Positions 49,060 through 60,700 of a DNA stretch of 64,000 nt are shown in pieces (position 1 is the first letter of the stretch; each line of letters opens with the position of its first letter). A program made the position numbers and the translations under genes. Source of the stretch: Cololabis saira (Eukaryota; Chordata; Actinopteri; Beloniformes; Belonidae); assembly GCF_033807715.1 (NCBI RefSeq), contig NC_084592.1:21948501-22012500 (forward strand). Reading direction: 5' to 3'. The notes beneath the pieces were generated by a model. The model was not told where the DNA came from. It was given only the letters and a program-made list of their open reading frames with translations, and ran no database searches.

Positions 49060-52000
49060 ATCATAACTGTTCTATCTCTAAAGAAAATTAGTGGATTTGA
49101 CCAACCGACTGTGCAAAGAGTATTAAATCAATATCCAATTAACTGAAAGGGGGGGGGGGGGGGGTGTATTATACAAAAAAAACTGAAAAAGCACCCAATG
49201 TGCAGTGAGTCTAATGGGTTGATTATGCGTGATGCATCAATCACTGCAGCACTTTACTCTGATGTCGACTATCAGATGTACTTGTAAGCATTAAAAAAAA
49301 TGTTTTAGTAACATTTGTATTTGCACATTTTTAGGTTTTGATGGGTTGTTCAGATCCACGCAGAGGGGGACCAGCTTCCACTCTCTTCTGCTTTCAAAAA
49401 TTGTACTACACCTAAACCACAGCAAAGTGGTCAGCATGCAAGGTCAGCATGCAAGGTATTGTGACCTCGATTTCAGTGTACCGCTGTGCACAAGCTTAAA
49501 TGGCGAGTCCATATCTAAGTACATTCGGTTCGGGTCTCCTCTTCAACTTTGCCCCCAATATGTAAAAGCAGCTCTTTTATGTATCAGATTGTCTTTGTGT
49601 CTGTGATTGGATGTGCTGTATTGATTTGAAGGCAGTTTCTTCTGCATCCTAACCAAGTGAACATGTCATCATATAAAAGACTCAGATTTGTGGTAGCAGA
49701 AACCTCCTTCCATTTGTAGCATTTGCTTTGTTATTTCTAAGCAGGACATGGTCATGTGCATGTCTACAGTCATGTGTTGAGCAGAAGAGGTGGACCGCTT
49801 TCACTGCGACACAACTGCAAATCCATCAGCTGTTGTCTCACAGTGATATGGCTTTTTGAATGTATCTTTAGTCGCACAAAGACGCAGAGCTAGGAACAGG
49901 AGGTCTTAGAGATCCATTATCTGGACATCCGCTGCGTTTGCCAGAAGCCGAGAAATATTAGTTACCGCTCCTCAGAGACATGATCATTACACTAGAGTCA
50001 ATAGGTTCCCAGAATAACCCCGGCTTTAATACGAGCATTACGGAAATGGAGATGTCCGTCAAACAGTCTGCGGATGTCTTCTCAGTTCTGAGCGGATGTT
50101 TAATACGCATAAAAGTAAGATCAGTTGTGGTGACATTAATTTATGGGAACAAACATGAACATGTATAAATCGTTTACTCTTACTTTTGATTTAAAACAAC
50201 CAAAACTGAACATTTCAGAATATGAAATACATCACTGAAGATCCTGATAGGAACATGGAGCTGCTTCAACATTATTAATACCCACAACAGGCCAGGCAAA
50301 TATCCAGGACTGGGATTAGAGAGATCAGACCAGCTGCAAGGCTACACTGCTGCTGTTGCTACACGTCAATTACATTAATACAGCTTCCTGTCTGGACGCC
50401 AGCAGCATCAGGACCATCCTCGGCCTCTGCTGCTGCTCAGGACCCAGCAGCACAGATGTGCAGATTTGTTTGAAACAAACACCAGGCGGTATTCAAAAAG
50501 TACCACCATGATGACCGACTTACTCGAGAAGAAGATTTGGGGGTTTAAATACTTAAAGGGGAGGACTGGCGGGAATCTGCATTCTTCTTATTGAGAATAT
50601 AAAGGCTGCCTCTGTGTTAGTGTACCTTTCAATATTTCCCATACAAAAAAACCCTGTTAATTCTAAATCTTCATGCTTATACTATAATAAAATAAGCCAA
50701 CAGGCACAAAAAAAGGTCTTAAACAAACTAAAATCTAAAGAGCAATTTGAGAAAGTTTAAACAGCAAAATAGTGTTGTGATCCATTTACGGTTGTGGATT
50801 AATATACAACAACAAGTGGGTATTTCCAGCACTGGGAAATGGTACTTTCCCATAGTAAATTAGTACGCTGTTCATTATCATGAAGGAATGCCACTTTCAC
50901 TGCAACAGTGCAGCAAAGATATAAAACGTTCAGTCAAATATAGTTATTACTACTTTAAGTGTGCTCGTGGGATAAATATACCGAATTAAGGCTTAAAACA
51001 CGTCAGCATGGCCTAGTGAAATTGCGTATTAACGTGACAACTTTTAAACCAACCACTTGATATGTGACTCCATTAAAAGATACAAAAAAGCTTAACAAGT
51101 GTAGAAATGGCACAGAAGAAGTACCTGAACATTTTTGAGTCATAATTTTTTTAAATATCAAAGAAAAAAAATGCAACTCGAACAATCTTCAACTCAACAT
51201 TCTTTTCAAGAGCCACACAAAAGGCTAAACTTATTGCAAAAGCCGTTACAGATTCACTCTTTTCCAAACGAGTCTATAAAACTTCACATACAATGTGTCC
51301 AGTCTCATTCTTTGAAAAATAATTAAACTCTGTTAACATAATATTACATTTGCATGTATTTGCAACTGTTTAACTGTTTGTAATGTCTGGGGAAATTAAA
51401 TTCACTTCACTTTATTTGTGTAGCACAAATTTAAAAACAAAAGTCAATTTAAAGGCTATTACATACAAAACAAGTGCAATACAGTCCAATCATATTTAAC
51501 TCAATTCATACCACTTAAATTAGAAATCACTGTAATTCAGTTAATAGTTTTTTTCAAAATTCCTATAACATTGATTGATAAAAACAAACAGAACCCAATG
51601 GATTGCACCAAACAGAAAATCTGATGCAATGTTCTATCTAGAGAAAGCACAAGGTGTTTGGTGGTAGAGCTTGAGCTGAACGTCACTGCTGTCACAACAG
51701 AAAAAAGGAAAAGCATACGGTAATTCCACCACATGATCAGCTGCTTCGCTTTTGTTTGAACTTGGTGTTTGCCGTCTGCAGTTAACACGACAAAGTGCAA
51801 CCTTCAGCTGAGCGTTACCGGTGGACTGGATTTGACTGATGGGCGTCAATGTGACCTGTGACCGTACCACATTCGGGTAGCACTTTCATGATAGATTCAA
51901 AGCCATTAGTGACACACGTGGACACTGACTGGGAATTCAGCCCAATAAAGGTGGAACACAACGCCGCCGCACACAGCGTCCACTGCTCACACATGCAGCG

Positions 52001-53410
52001 CTTTCCACTGCACACTCATTGTCTTCATGCGTCAGCAGAGATCAGACGCAGGCGAATCGTGTGGCTGTTGTGACATGAAGTCGTCATGAAAGACAGATGA
52101 ATGTTTGTGCGAGATCTGTGTCATATGGCCTCTGCATGCTGCTCACACAGAGCACACGGGGTGAGGCGTTTCTAGAAACTGATCTGACAGTGGCCAATCA
52201 TGCATGGCCAGTTTATTTGGAAAATCTAACTAAAGCTCATGCAATTTAACGCAAGAGATCTGAAACCACCCAATGTTCTCATGTGCAACCTTTTCTACTA
52301 GTACTTTTCAGTTCTGACATCATTCTGGAGGGTGCAGATCATCTGAAAGCTAAATGTTGAGATTTTAAACTCCACTTGCTGAAATTAAAAAAAGATTTGC
52401 AATTTTTGCTTCACATTAACAAACTGAGACTTAAATATTATGCACACTACAGGTCCTGGGCAGTTTAATACACACTGCACCTGTAAAAGGAAGTTATTGC
52501 ACTTAAAATCTATCATAAATGATGTTTTTGCATATCATAAAAGTATGTCTTCATTTTAAACATTACAAACAAATAGCCGAGTAACAGCTGGTTGTGGGGT
52601 TCACAGATATGTCAGAGGAATAACATAAATCAAACGTAATTGATCGTTTTTCATTCATTGAATTTAGTAACATTTATCAGGAGTTTGTTACAGATCACAA
52701 TAATTTGAGCCAAGTTTTCAGTATCACCCCAGTGACATTATAAATCCAAGAACACCACAACTTTGATTTCCAACAAAATCTAACCATTATAAACGTGACT
52801 GACGTTGGATCTAATGCAGCACAGTTGTGTAAAAGTGTGTATTCTTGGTGTGTAAATCAGGTAATAACGATACCAAACAAAAAGAAACAGAAAACAAAAT
52901 AAAAGCCAACCTGCCCCTGCAAGGAGCTTTACTTTTAAGCCACGTAGTCAAAGATATTTAACAAAAGTACAATCAAAGACCACAAAAACAAACATTTCTT
53001 CACTAGTCACTATAATTCCACCTCCTCTCCAGCATGAGTCGCAAGCAACCTATAATTTCCTTCTTCTCCTGGCTAAAAACACACAACTTCAGAGTCTCCC
53101 TGTAACTCCAACAGTCCAGGATTCAGCATGATTGTTCACTTGGTTACATAATAAAGGCGAATGAGAACCTTTAAACACATGCAGAGTCAGAACCTGTTTC
53201 ACTGTATATCTTTAAGACTCATAGCGATTGAAAGTACAAGTGCAATTTAATGTATAAATATATCTGAAAGTGAAGTACATTTAAGGTATGGCAGCCGCCA
53301 CACCTTTGCTTCAAGGGTTAAATGTAAATGTTTGTTTTTTTTTAAATACATTTATGGAATAACTACAAATGCAAATAAGAACAACATGATCGATTTCACT
53401 AGTTATTATA
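49060..53410. other. non-coding stretch
   Basis: No conserved exon recognised. It contains a G16 run (49149-49164), a 14-bp direct duplication (GTCAGCATGCAAG, 49430-49456) and a LINE-tail-like piece at 51400-51480 (TTTATTTGTGTAGCACAAAT). The rest is AT-rich unique sequence. Confidence 0.55.
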
Positions 53411-53819
53411 CACTGCAAAAACTGAAAATCTTAACAAGAATATTTGTCTTATTTCTAGTTAAAATGTCAAATTTTTAGTCTCATTTTTTTTTTAAATCTC
53501 ATTACATTTAAAACAAGACTCAAAAACGACCATTTTCACCTGTTTCAAGTAGATTTTCACTTAAAATAAGTAGAAAAATCTGCCAATGGAACAAGATTTT
53601 TTTGCTTGTAATGAGAAGATAAATCTTGTCCCACTAGCAGATTTTTCTACTTATTTAAAGTGAAAATTTACTTGAAACAGGTGAAAATGGTCAAATAACA
53701 AGTTGTTTTTCTGGTAATGACTCTTGTTTTAAGTGTAATGAGATTTTTTGACTAAAAATGAGACATTTTAACTAGAAATAAGACAAATATTCCTGGTAAG
53801 ATTTTGAGTTTTTGCAGTG
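53411..53819. mobile_element. 409-bp fold-back MITE (CACTGCAAAAACT ends)
   Basis: The two halves are long inverted repeats: CACTGCAAAAACTGAAAATC left, GATTTTGAGTTTTTGCAGTG right. Internally TATTTGTCTTATTTCTAGT pairs with ACTAGAAATAAGACAAATA. No clear target duplication. A common fish palindromic element by my recognition; superfamily uncertain. Confidence 0.85.
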
Positions 53820-54174
53820 AGCGAGACTGCATTTGAAAAAGTTCCAATTTTCTTGACCACACAGATAAGCTCCATAGCAGACTTCTGTGATGAATATTTG
53901 CTGGGCGTGTTGATTGATACTCTAGTTAAGTTCTGTGACTCGTAACCTTGCCATACCTTAGCTTTGACTGAATTGACGCCACTGATCAGGACCATCTAAA
54001 CATTAGGACTGACAGTTCCACCGCAGCGCGTTGACAGATGCCTCAGTCAGCACATTTACCTTTATAAAACCCAACCATACGGGTTGCATACGCGTTTTTC
54101 ACACGCCAAGGTTTGTATTTCTCATTAAGTCAGAGAGTTATCGATAAATATCACATAAAACAGAGCTTTATTAC

Positions 54175-54300
54175 CGTTCAGGGCTCCTGAATCCCGCAGA
54201 GATGTGCGGCTGCTGCTGACTCTCGGTCCTCTATTTACTAGGCTGGACGCGCTGCGTCATTGCGTCACTTCCGGACTTTGTCCACCTGTGACAAACCAAC
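54175..54300 (-). promoter_or_regulatory. candidate promoter with non-coding first exon
   Basis: On the minus strand: CCGGAAGTG (ETS-type, complement of 54266-54274) followed by TGACGCAATGACGCA (two CRE-like half-sites, 54253-54268), a GC-rich stretch, and a donor GAACG|GTAATA (exon end 54175). This fits a TATA-less start for a minus-strand transcript. The next minus-strand gene downstream is map3k13, 25 kb away. Inference only. Confidence 0.4.
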
Positions 54301-54347
54301 AAAGATCGTCTATTAAAACATGGACATTGGCGTCATTAATTGATATA

Positions 54348-54714
54348 CAGGACTGTCTCAGAAAATTAGAATATTGTGATAAAGTCCTTTATTTTCTGTA
54401 ATGCAAAAATGTCATACATTCTGGATTCATTACAAATCAACTGAAATATTGCAAGCCTTTTATTATTTTAATATTGCTGATCATGGCTTACAGCTTAAGA
54501 AAATTCAAAAATCCTATCTAAAAAAAATAGAATATTCTGGGAATCTTAATCTTAAACTGTAAACCATAATCAGCAATATTAAAATAATAAAAAGCTTGCA
54601 ATATTTCAGTTGATTTGTAATGAATCCATAATGTATGACATTTTTGTTTTTTTAATTGCATTACAGAAAATAAAAAACTTCATCACAATATTCAAATTTT
54701 ATGAGACAGTCCTG
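54348..54714. mobile_element. 367-bp fold-back MITE, TA target duplication (copy 2)
   Basis: Ends CAGGACTGTCTCAGAAAATT and GAGACAGTCCTG with TA on both sides (54346-54347, 54715-54716). Same length as copy 1 and over 90% similar by eye. Confidence 0.88.
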
Positions 54715-54924
54715 TATTTCATTGAATATATTTTCAATACGTATTCAACACCTAAGAATATATTTTTGATTTAAAGTTTTCCGTTATAAAAACACAATTC
54801 GATTGACTGAATTAAATTAGATGCATATTTTTGAATGCCATGAATACATGGAAAACAAATTATTATCCAGCAATCCACTTTAATACAAAATAACAAAATT
54901 AACTGAATAAAATAAGTATCTTTC

Positions 54925-55660
54925 TTTTTTTTGTCATTTACTTTTTATTGGTTTTGATTTTACATGTAAACAAATAAACAGTCAAACAATCAACATGAAG
55001 ACCTATAAATCTGTACAAAAGTATCAAGGGGAAACTGGTAAACACCTCCAGAAAAAAAAAAGAAAAAAGTAAGTACATAAAAAATATCCTGATAATCCAG
55101 TCTGAAATTACCTGAAGTCCGGTCTTGTGGTAGAGACATATACTCCATTTTTGCAAATTTTCAATAAATAACTCTTTTTGTGTTCTTAAATTAAAAGTAA
55201 TTCTTTCCATTACATAGATGCTGTACACAATATCAATCCATTCATTTACACTAGGTGCCTCCCTCTTCAGCCATTTCTTCGTTATCGATTTCTTACAAGC
55301 CACCAGTAGTATTCTCAGTAAATATTTATCTTTGTTCCTCCATTCCAGTTCCTCTAGATCCATCAAATATAACAAATTAAAGCAAAAATGTATTTTTGTT
55401 GAAAACACAGTCTCAAGAATTTGATGTACTCGCAACCAAAATGGGGTCACAACAGGGCAACACCAGAATATATGATAGTGATTCGCCTCTTTGCTTCCGC
55501 AACATCTCCAACATTCTGTCTGATTGGAATATGATCTCTTTTGATATGGAGTGCAAAAATAGCGGATGACATTTTTCCATGTATATTCTCTCCAGAGTGG
55601 AGAATTGGTTGTTTTCCATTGTTGTATAAGTATAAGTATCTTTCTTAAACATAAACCTGT
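54925..55660 (-). mobile_element. L1-like LINE, C-terminal part of ORF2
   Basis: Minus-strand translation includes ECWRCCGSKEANHYHIFWCC (about 55505-55445), a CCHC-like zinc knuckle, followed by FWLRVHQIL, LLVACKKSITKKWLKREAPS and VNEWIDIVYSIYVMERITF. This is the usual C-terminal end of fish L1-clade ORF2 (…ACKKxITRKWLK..P...EWI). Only the last 200 residues are present, so it is 5'-truncated; the upstream part is in another frame. Ends near the A-rich/T-rich border at 54925. Confidence 0.8.
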
Positions 55661-55892
55661 CCTGCTTAACTTAAAATTGTATAAATTAATAACCATAGAA
55701 AAAAGCAGAACATCCATTCTGTAATAGTGCACATTTTTATTGCAATAACAAAAGTGCAAACAGAAAGTCTGTAGAAAACATATTTGAGCCTCAAAGGGCG
55801 TGACTGTAGGTTACACTTGTAGTAAAACAGAAAAAAATAACTTATGAACTCAACAGCTCAATTTCCATTGGCATTTTATGACTATGTTTTGA

Positions 55893-56000
55893 CTCTCACA
55901 GTAATACGGGACAAAGTGCGTCCCTTTTCAGCTCAATACGGGAGCTGAAAAGTTTATAAATATGGGACGATTCCGTTTTTCAAGGACGTTTGGCAACCCT
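55893..56000. mobile_element. end fragment of a TAGGGTTGCCA-type hAT-like element
   Basis: AATACGGGACAAAGTGCGTC ... CGTTTGGCAACCCTA resembles the terminal part of 27832-28376 (TACGGGATGCGTTTTGTCCC, GGCAACCCTA). The other end is missing. Confidence 0.55.
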
Positions 56001-56444
56001 AAAATATATATAGGCCTATATAATATTTTTTCCCCACATTTAGTGAAACTCGTATCATTGAAATGCCGTGGAGGTTCAACCTCAACCAAATACCATATTC
56101 TGTGATGGTGATTGCAATATCATGAATTAAAATCGGAATGAGAGGTCTTCGCTTTTTTCATACCTTTGTTAGTGTTACTAAAAATAGCTGCCGATACCCA
56201 CGTAGCCCATACAAACAATAATAACAGAGAGATCCGAACAAAGGGGCATTTTGCTGATAAGAGATGTTTGTTCGGCTTAAAATGCACACTTAAGCGTATT
56301 AATAAAGCCCCAATGAGAATTTTATGAATGTCACTTGATAATGTGACATTATCAGTCAACCACTGTTTTATACACGTTGTTTTGCGTTTATACACTAAGA
56401 ATATTATTTTTTCTAATATAACAAGTGTTAATAACTTCGTTTTG

Positions 56445-56447
<3 letters not shown>

Positions 56448-56493
<46 letters not shown>
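56448..56493. repeat. (ATT)n microsatellite, 15 units
   Basis: Uninterrupted ATT trinucleotides. Confidence 0.97.
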
Positions 56494-56816
56494 GGAAGAG
56501 GGGAATGAGAAGATTGTGAAACCGATACTGGCCCCATCCACCTGGACCAATCACAGCCGATCAGCTGATGCTGCTCCGAAACTGAGCAGCTGCATGCTTG
56601 GCTTGGCAGTAGAAAACCCTCTGTACTGAGATAAAGTTTGTTTGAGTTCAGTCCATAACATCAGCATTTATATTGCACAGCAGAAGCTGCCAGGACAAAA
56701 GTGGTTGTTTAATAAGTAGTCTATTAACAACAGCCCTCATGTAGGTGAAGGTTCACCGCAGCAGCACCTTGATACAAACAAACAACCAAGCAAGGAAATG
56801 TTTTGCCAAAGAAACT

Positions 56817-56822
56817 TTATTT
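56817..56822 (-). terminator. candidate polyadenylation signal for trpm2
   Basis: Minus strand AAAAATAAAGTTTCTTTGGC looks like a canonical 3' end about 930 bp past the trpm2 stop; the LINE tail at 57185-57516 would then lie in the 3'UTR. A nearer AATAAA (57514-57519) is an alternative. Confidence 0.35.
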
Positions 56823-57184
56823 TTCAAGTTGGGCTCAGCAAAGTAAAATACTTAAATACAAAATAATTACAAAAATAAAAAAAATTATACGGTCAGAACT
56901 GTTAGCAGCAGGATATAACAAAATATTGATGCAGCATAATCTCTTCATAAGTAAGTGTCTTAATTGAGTAAGTCACATATTGTGTTGTGAATTACTGTTA
57001 TTATAAGGCTGTTATTACCTAAGCAATGCTTTGCAAAGAGGTAACAAAGCTTTGGACATTTAATATACTTATTAGCATTTCTTTAAACAGTTTTTTCCCG
57101 TCTGCAGCCGTCCTCATCAACAAGGCCCCGGACCTCCCTCTCCCCCGTCTGCCACGGACTGCCCCCCCATCCCACTCTACGGTA

Positions 57185-57516
57185 CATTAACGTAATATCC
57201 CAATCCCGTAACTTTTGTACAGACTCACATCCGGCACTTTAAAAACCCCATATTGTACATTTCTGTTTATACATTTTATTTTATCTGTTCTTACTCATCC
57301 TACGTCACTTTTTGTAAAGACTCATATCCGGCACTTTAAAACCTCATATTGTACATTTCTGTTTATACATTTTATTCTATCTCTTATTTTATCTCTTATA
57401 TATTTGTTTGTTTTTATATTTTTATTTTTATTGTATTGCGCCAATCACCACAACAAATTCCTTGTGTGTGTTAACAAACTTGGCAATAAACCCTTTTCTG
57501 ATTCTGATTCTGATTT
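57185..57516 (+). mobile_element. LINE 3' tail with (GATTCT)n end
   Basis: Ends GGCAATAAACCCTTTTCTGA followed by TTCTGATTCTGATT, as in the copy at 4672-4943. Internally about 70 bp is tandemly duplicated (57222-57290 against 57318-57385, both with CCGGCACTTTAAAA and TATTGTACATTTCTG). Confidence 0.7.
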
Positions 57517-57752
57517 ATTTTGTTTTTCCTTTCCACAGAGAAGTTATACATTATTACAGTAAAGTGTCAGACAACTATAGTGAAGGGAAATAGCGTGATA
57601 TTGTCCTTTATAGGAGTAAGTTAAGTGCCCTGAGTGTAAACATGTCTGGAGCAGCACAGTGCATTGGTATACTATCAATTCACATTTTCTTATGACTTAT
57701 TTCCATCTTTGATTTTTTTTCCCCGCCATGTTTACGTTACAAAAGGTACAGC

Positions 57753-60700
57753 TCAGGACTTCTTGTTGTGGAGCGCTGCAACCTGTCTCAGTAAATCTCT
57801 TTGATACGAGCCTAGTTGGGCTTTGCTGGTCACCACCTGCCACTCAAGAAAGCCCTGGCTTCTCGCCACCTTAGAAAAGGAGATAATCCCAGTACATAAA
57901 TGCCGGGGACAATAATAGTCAGTTAGCTCACAAAGTCCTGAAATACTAGATGTTGTGCATACTTATCAATAAGAAACTAACAATTCCCACCATGTCGTTG
58001 ATGTCCACCACCACTTTGCTTGTTCTGTCCAGGTGAATGTTTATGACTGTGGATTCTACCCAGGCGTTATCTGTATTCCTGCAGTCATCCACATAACCTT
58101 CAAACACCTAAAACGCAGGAACACAACAGGAATGAAAGCAACCAGTTATTTTTTTTTTAATCAAATCAAGGAAATTGTGGTTAAATTAATGTTTTTGTCA
58201 AATTAATTTTCTTCCTTAACAGCAATCAAACTAAATGAGGGATAGTGGATAACAAGTTTGATCCTATCTAAGTCTAATTAAAGAAAACCACAGACTAGCT
58301 TGTTCACTCTGTTTACAGTATATACATTGTACATGTATTTGTTAGAAGAGGCAGTGTAACATCATAACAGAGAAGTAATACACGTGTGAGTACTGAAGCC
58401 AGTTTACATGTAAATACCACTTCTGACCACGTGGGGGCAGTATATCACAAAAAGATTCTACTCCAGGGATAAAACACAATGCAGCACACCTCTAGTGGGA
58501 CAAAGCGGTATTACAAGACTTACCAGCCTACCCTCACCCACTTCTACAGTATTGTCAGTGGCTCTTTTGTCAACTCAGCACATGTAATGCCACCATGTGG
58601 GGTAAAAAAAAGAATATATATGTTGCAAAAGAATGCATTAGTTATGATCAAGTCAATCTATTTATATGATTGCAGCTCATACAGCTCAACAGTCATCTCC
58701 AAGTGAAAGACTCTGTCTCACAGCTGCTGCTGATGCTCAAGTCAAAAAATGTCAGTGGGCTTCTTTGTCCACCTCAACTTTTATTTTTATCTTGTAACAG
58801 TTCTTGTAATTTTTTAGGTTTTATCCAGTTTTATCTGCTTTAACGATGGCTGTTCTTACCATGTTGTCACTCTGAAGATGGATAATGCACTGAGCAACTT
58901 TTATCAATATTATTATTTGTAGTAGTAGCTATGTCTCAGCGTGTGATTCAAGAACTGAGACCACCTAATAAAACATGATCATTTTCCAAAGATTGTCTAA
59001 ATTTCGCTCTAACTGAAACTGTGCCTCATCTTTGTTGCTACATGTAAAAACGTTGTGAGAAAACAACAAATACTTTTTTTTTCTCACCCTCTTGACACCT
59101 AGAATCCTCTTTCTGCTTTAAGTCTAATTATATGGTTTCAAAGTAAACATGTGAAGGGAAATAGCAAACCAAAAATGTTCCAGACCTTTGTTCCTTCAGG
59201 CACTTTTCCTTTTATTGCTTCATAAACCTTCTCCCCCAGTGATGTCTTAAGAGTCTCTGGCAGCTGACCAGCAGAGTCGACGGGTCCCTGACGTTTAACA
59301 ATCCAAAAAGAATAAAGCATTTATTGTAAGATATGAAGTAGTTAATAGACAACCTGAAGTGACCAAACTTGCACACTCACCCCAGGTAGAGTTGAGATTC
59401 CTCGACTCTTATCCCGAACAGACAGGTACTCCAGGACTGATCTGTCACTATCTTTCCACCTGGAAATCAAATATTGACGTCTTAGACAATTCCAAGATAC
59501 GCCCCCCGAAATTAAAGTCATAAGTAGTGCTGTCAAGGGATTAAAACATTTTTGCGATTAATTAATTAAGATCTGTAATTAATGAATCTCTTTTTTAATC
59601 TCACCTAGAAATTGCTGAGAAAAGCCCGCAACTTGAGGTGTTTTCCTTTAAATTCATTACATTATTGTGGCACTTCAAAAGAGTGGTGTACAATTAAAAA
59701 AAAGTGGATTTATAAAGTCATTTATTTATTTTTAACAGACTTGAACAGATGCAGTCCTAGCCATTTACATCCACTTGGCAAGAACATTCGCCAGCCTCTT
59801 GGTCGCAGGCGTGCGCATACGCGAGGTGTTCTCCTCAAGTTTAGTTTGGCGAACAGCGTTGCTGTGGCGTTTGTGAGCATTTATGTGGTAGGCTAAACTT
59901 GAGCTGCTTCGGTAGTAAGCAAATTCCTTTCCACAAAGAACACATACCACTCTACCTTTATCAAAGGTGCCGTCGGGGCGTTTTAGAAATATAAATTCCC
60001 CATTCACTGGACTGACAACTTTCACATGCTCCTCCATTTTCACTTCTCCTCTACTCACTCCTCTACTCCTCTTCTTATGTTAAACACGTCCAAACACAGG
60101 GACAGCCAATCAATGTCCACTTCAAGGTGTGACTGACCATTGTTTTCCGCCCACAGCTCAAGCACAAGAAGCCCACCGCACAAACACAGATTTCATTATA
60201 AAGGCAACTCGCAAACAAAAAAAGTAAAGCTAGAGATTAAAAAACATAATGCGCTAAACATGCCTGTAATTAAGTAATCGCAATTAACCCGCCAATTTGA
60301 CAGTCATAAGACAGCCCTAGTCATAAGACAGCCAACCGTGTGAGCACCAGATCCAGGCTCAAGTTGGGACCAAGATGTTTGAGTGCTCCTCGTCCGCTGA
60401 TTCCCGTCCTTCCGCCTGGATTTCTAATGGTGAAGAGATCCGTATCAGACACCGAGAAATAACTTAAATGTTGCTGGACGCATTTATTGCTAGGGTACCC
60501 TTTTCTCGCATCATACCTGTTAAGATGTAAGGGTTCTGGTTCGGATCTATGAAGAGAAAGAACGGAAAGGTTTTTGGAAAGGAATAAAAAACACTGAAAC
60601 AGACTCAGGTTAAAGTCAAATTAGCTAGTTATTCAGTTCAAATGGATTAAAAATGTAACCTGAAACTCTGACGCTTGTTTTGTTGTACAACCCAAATTCA

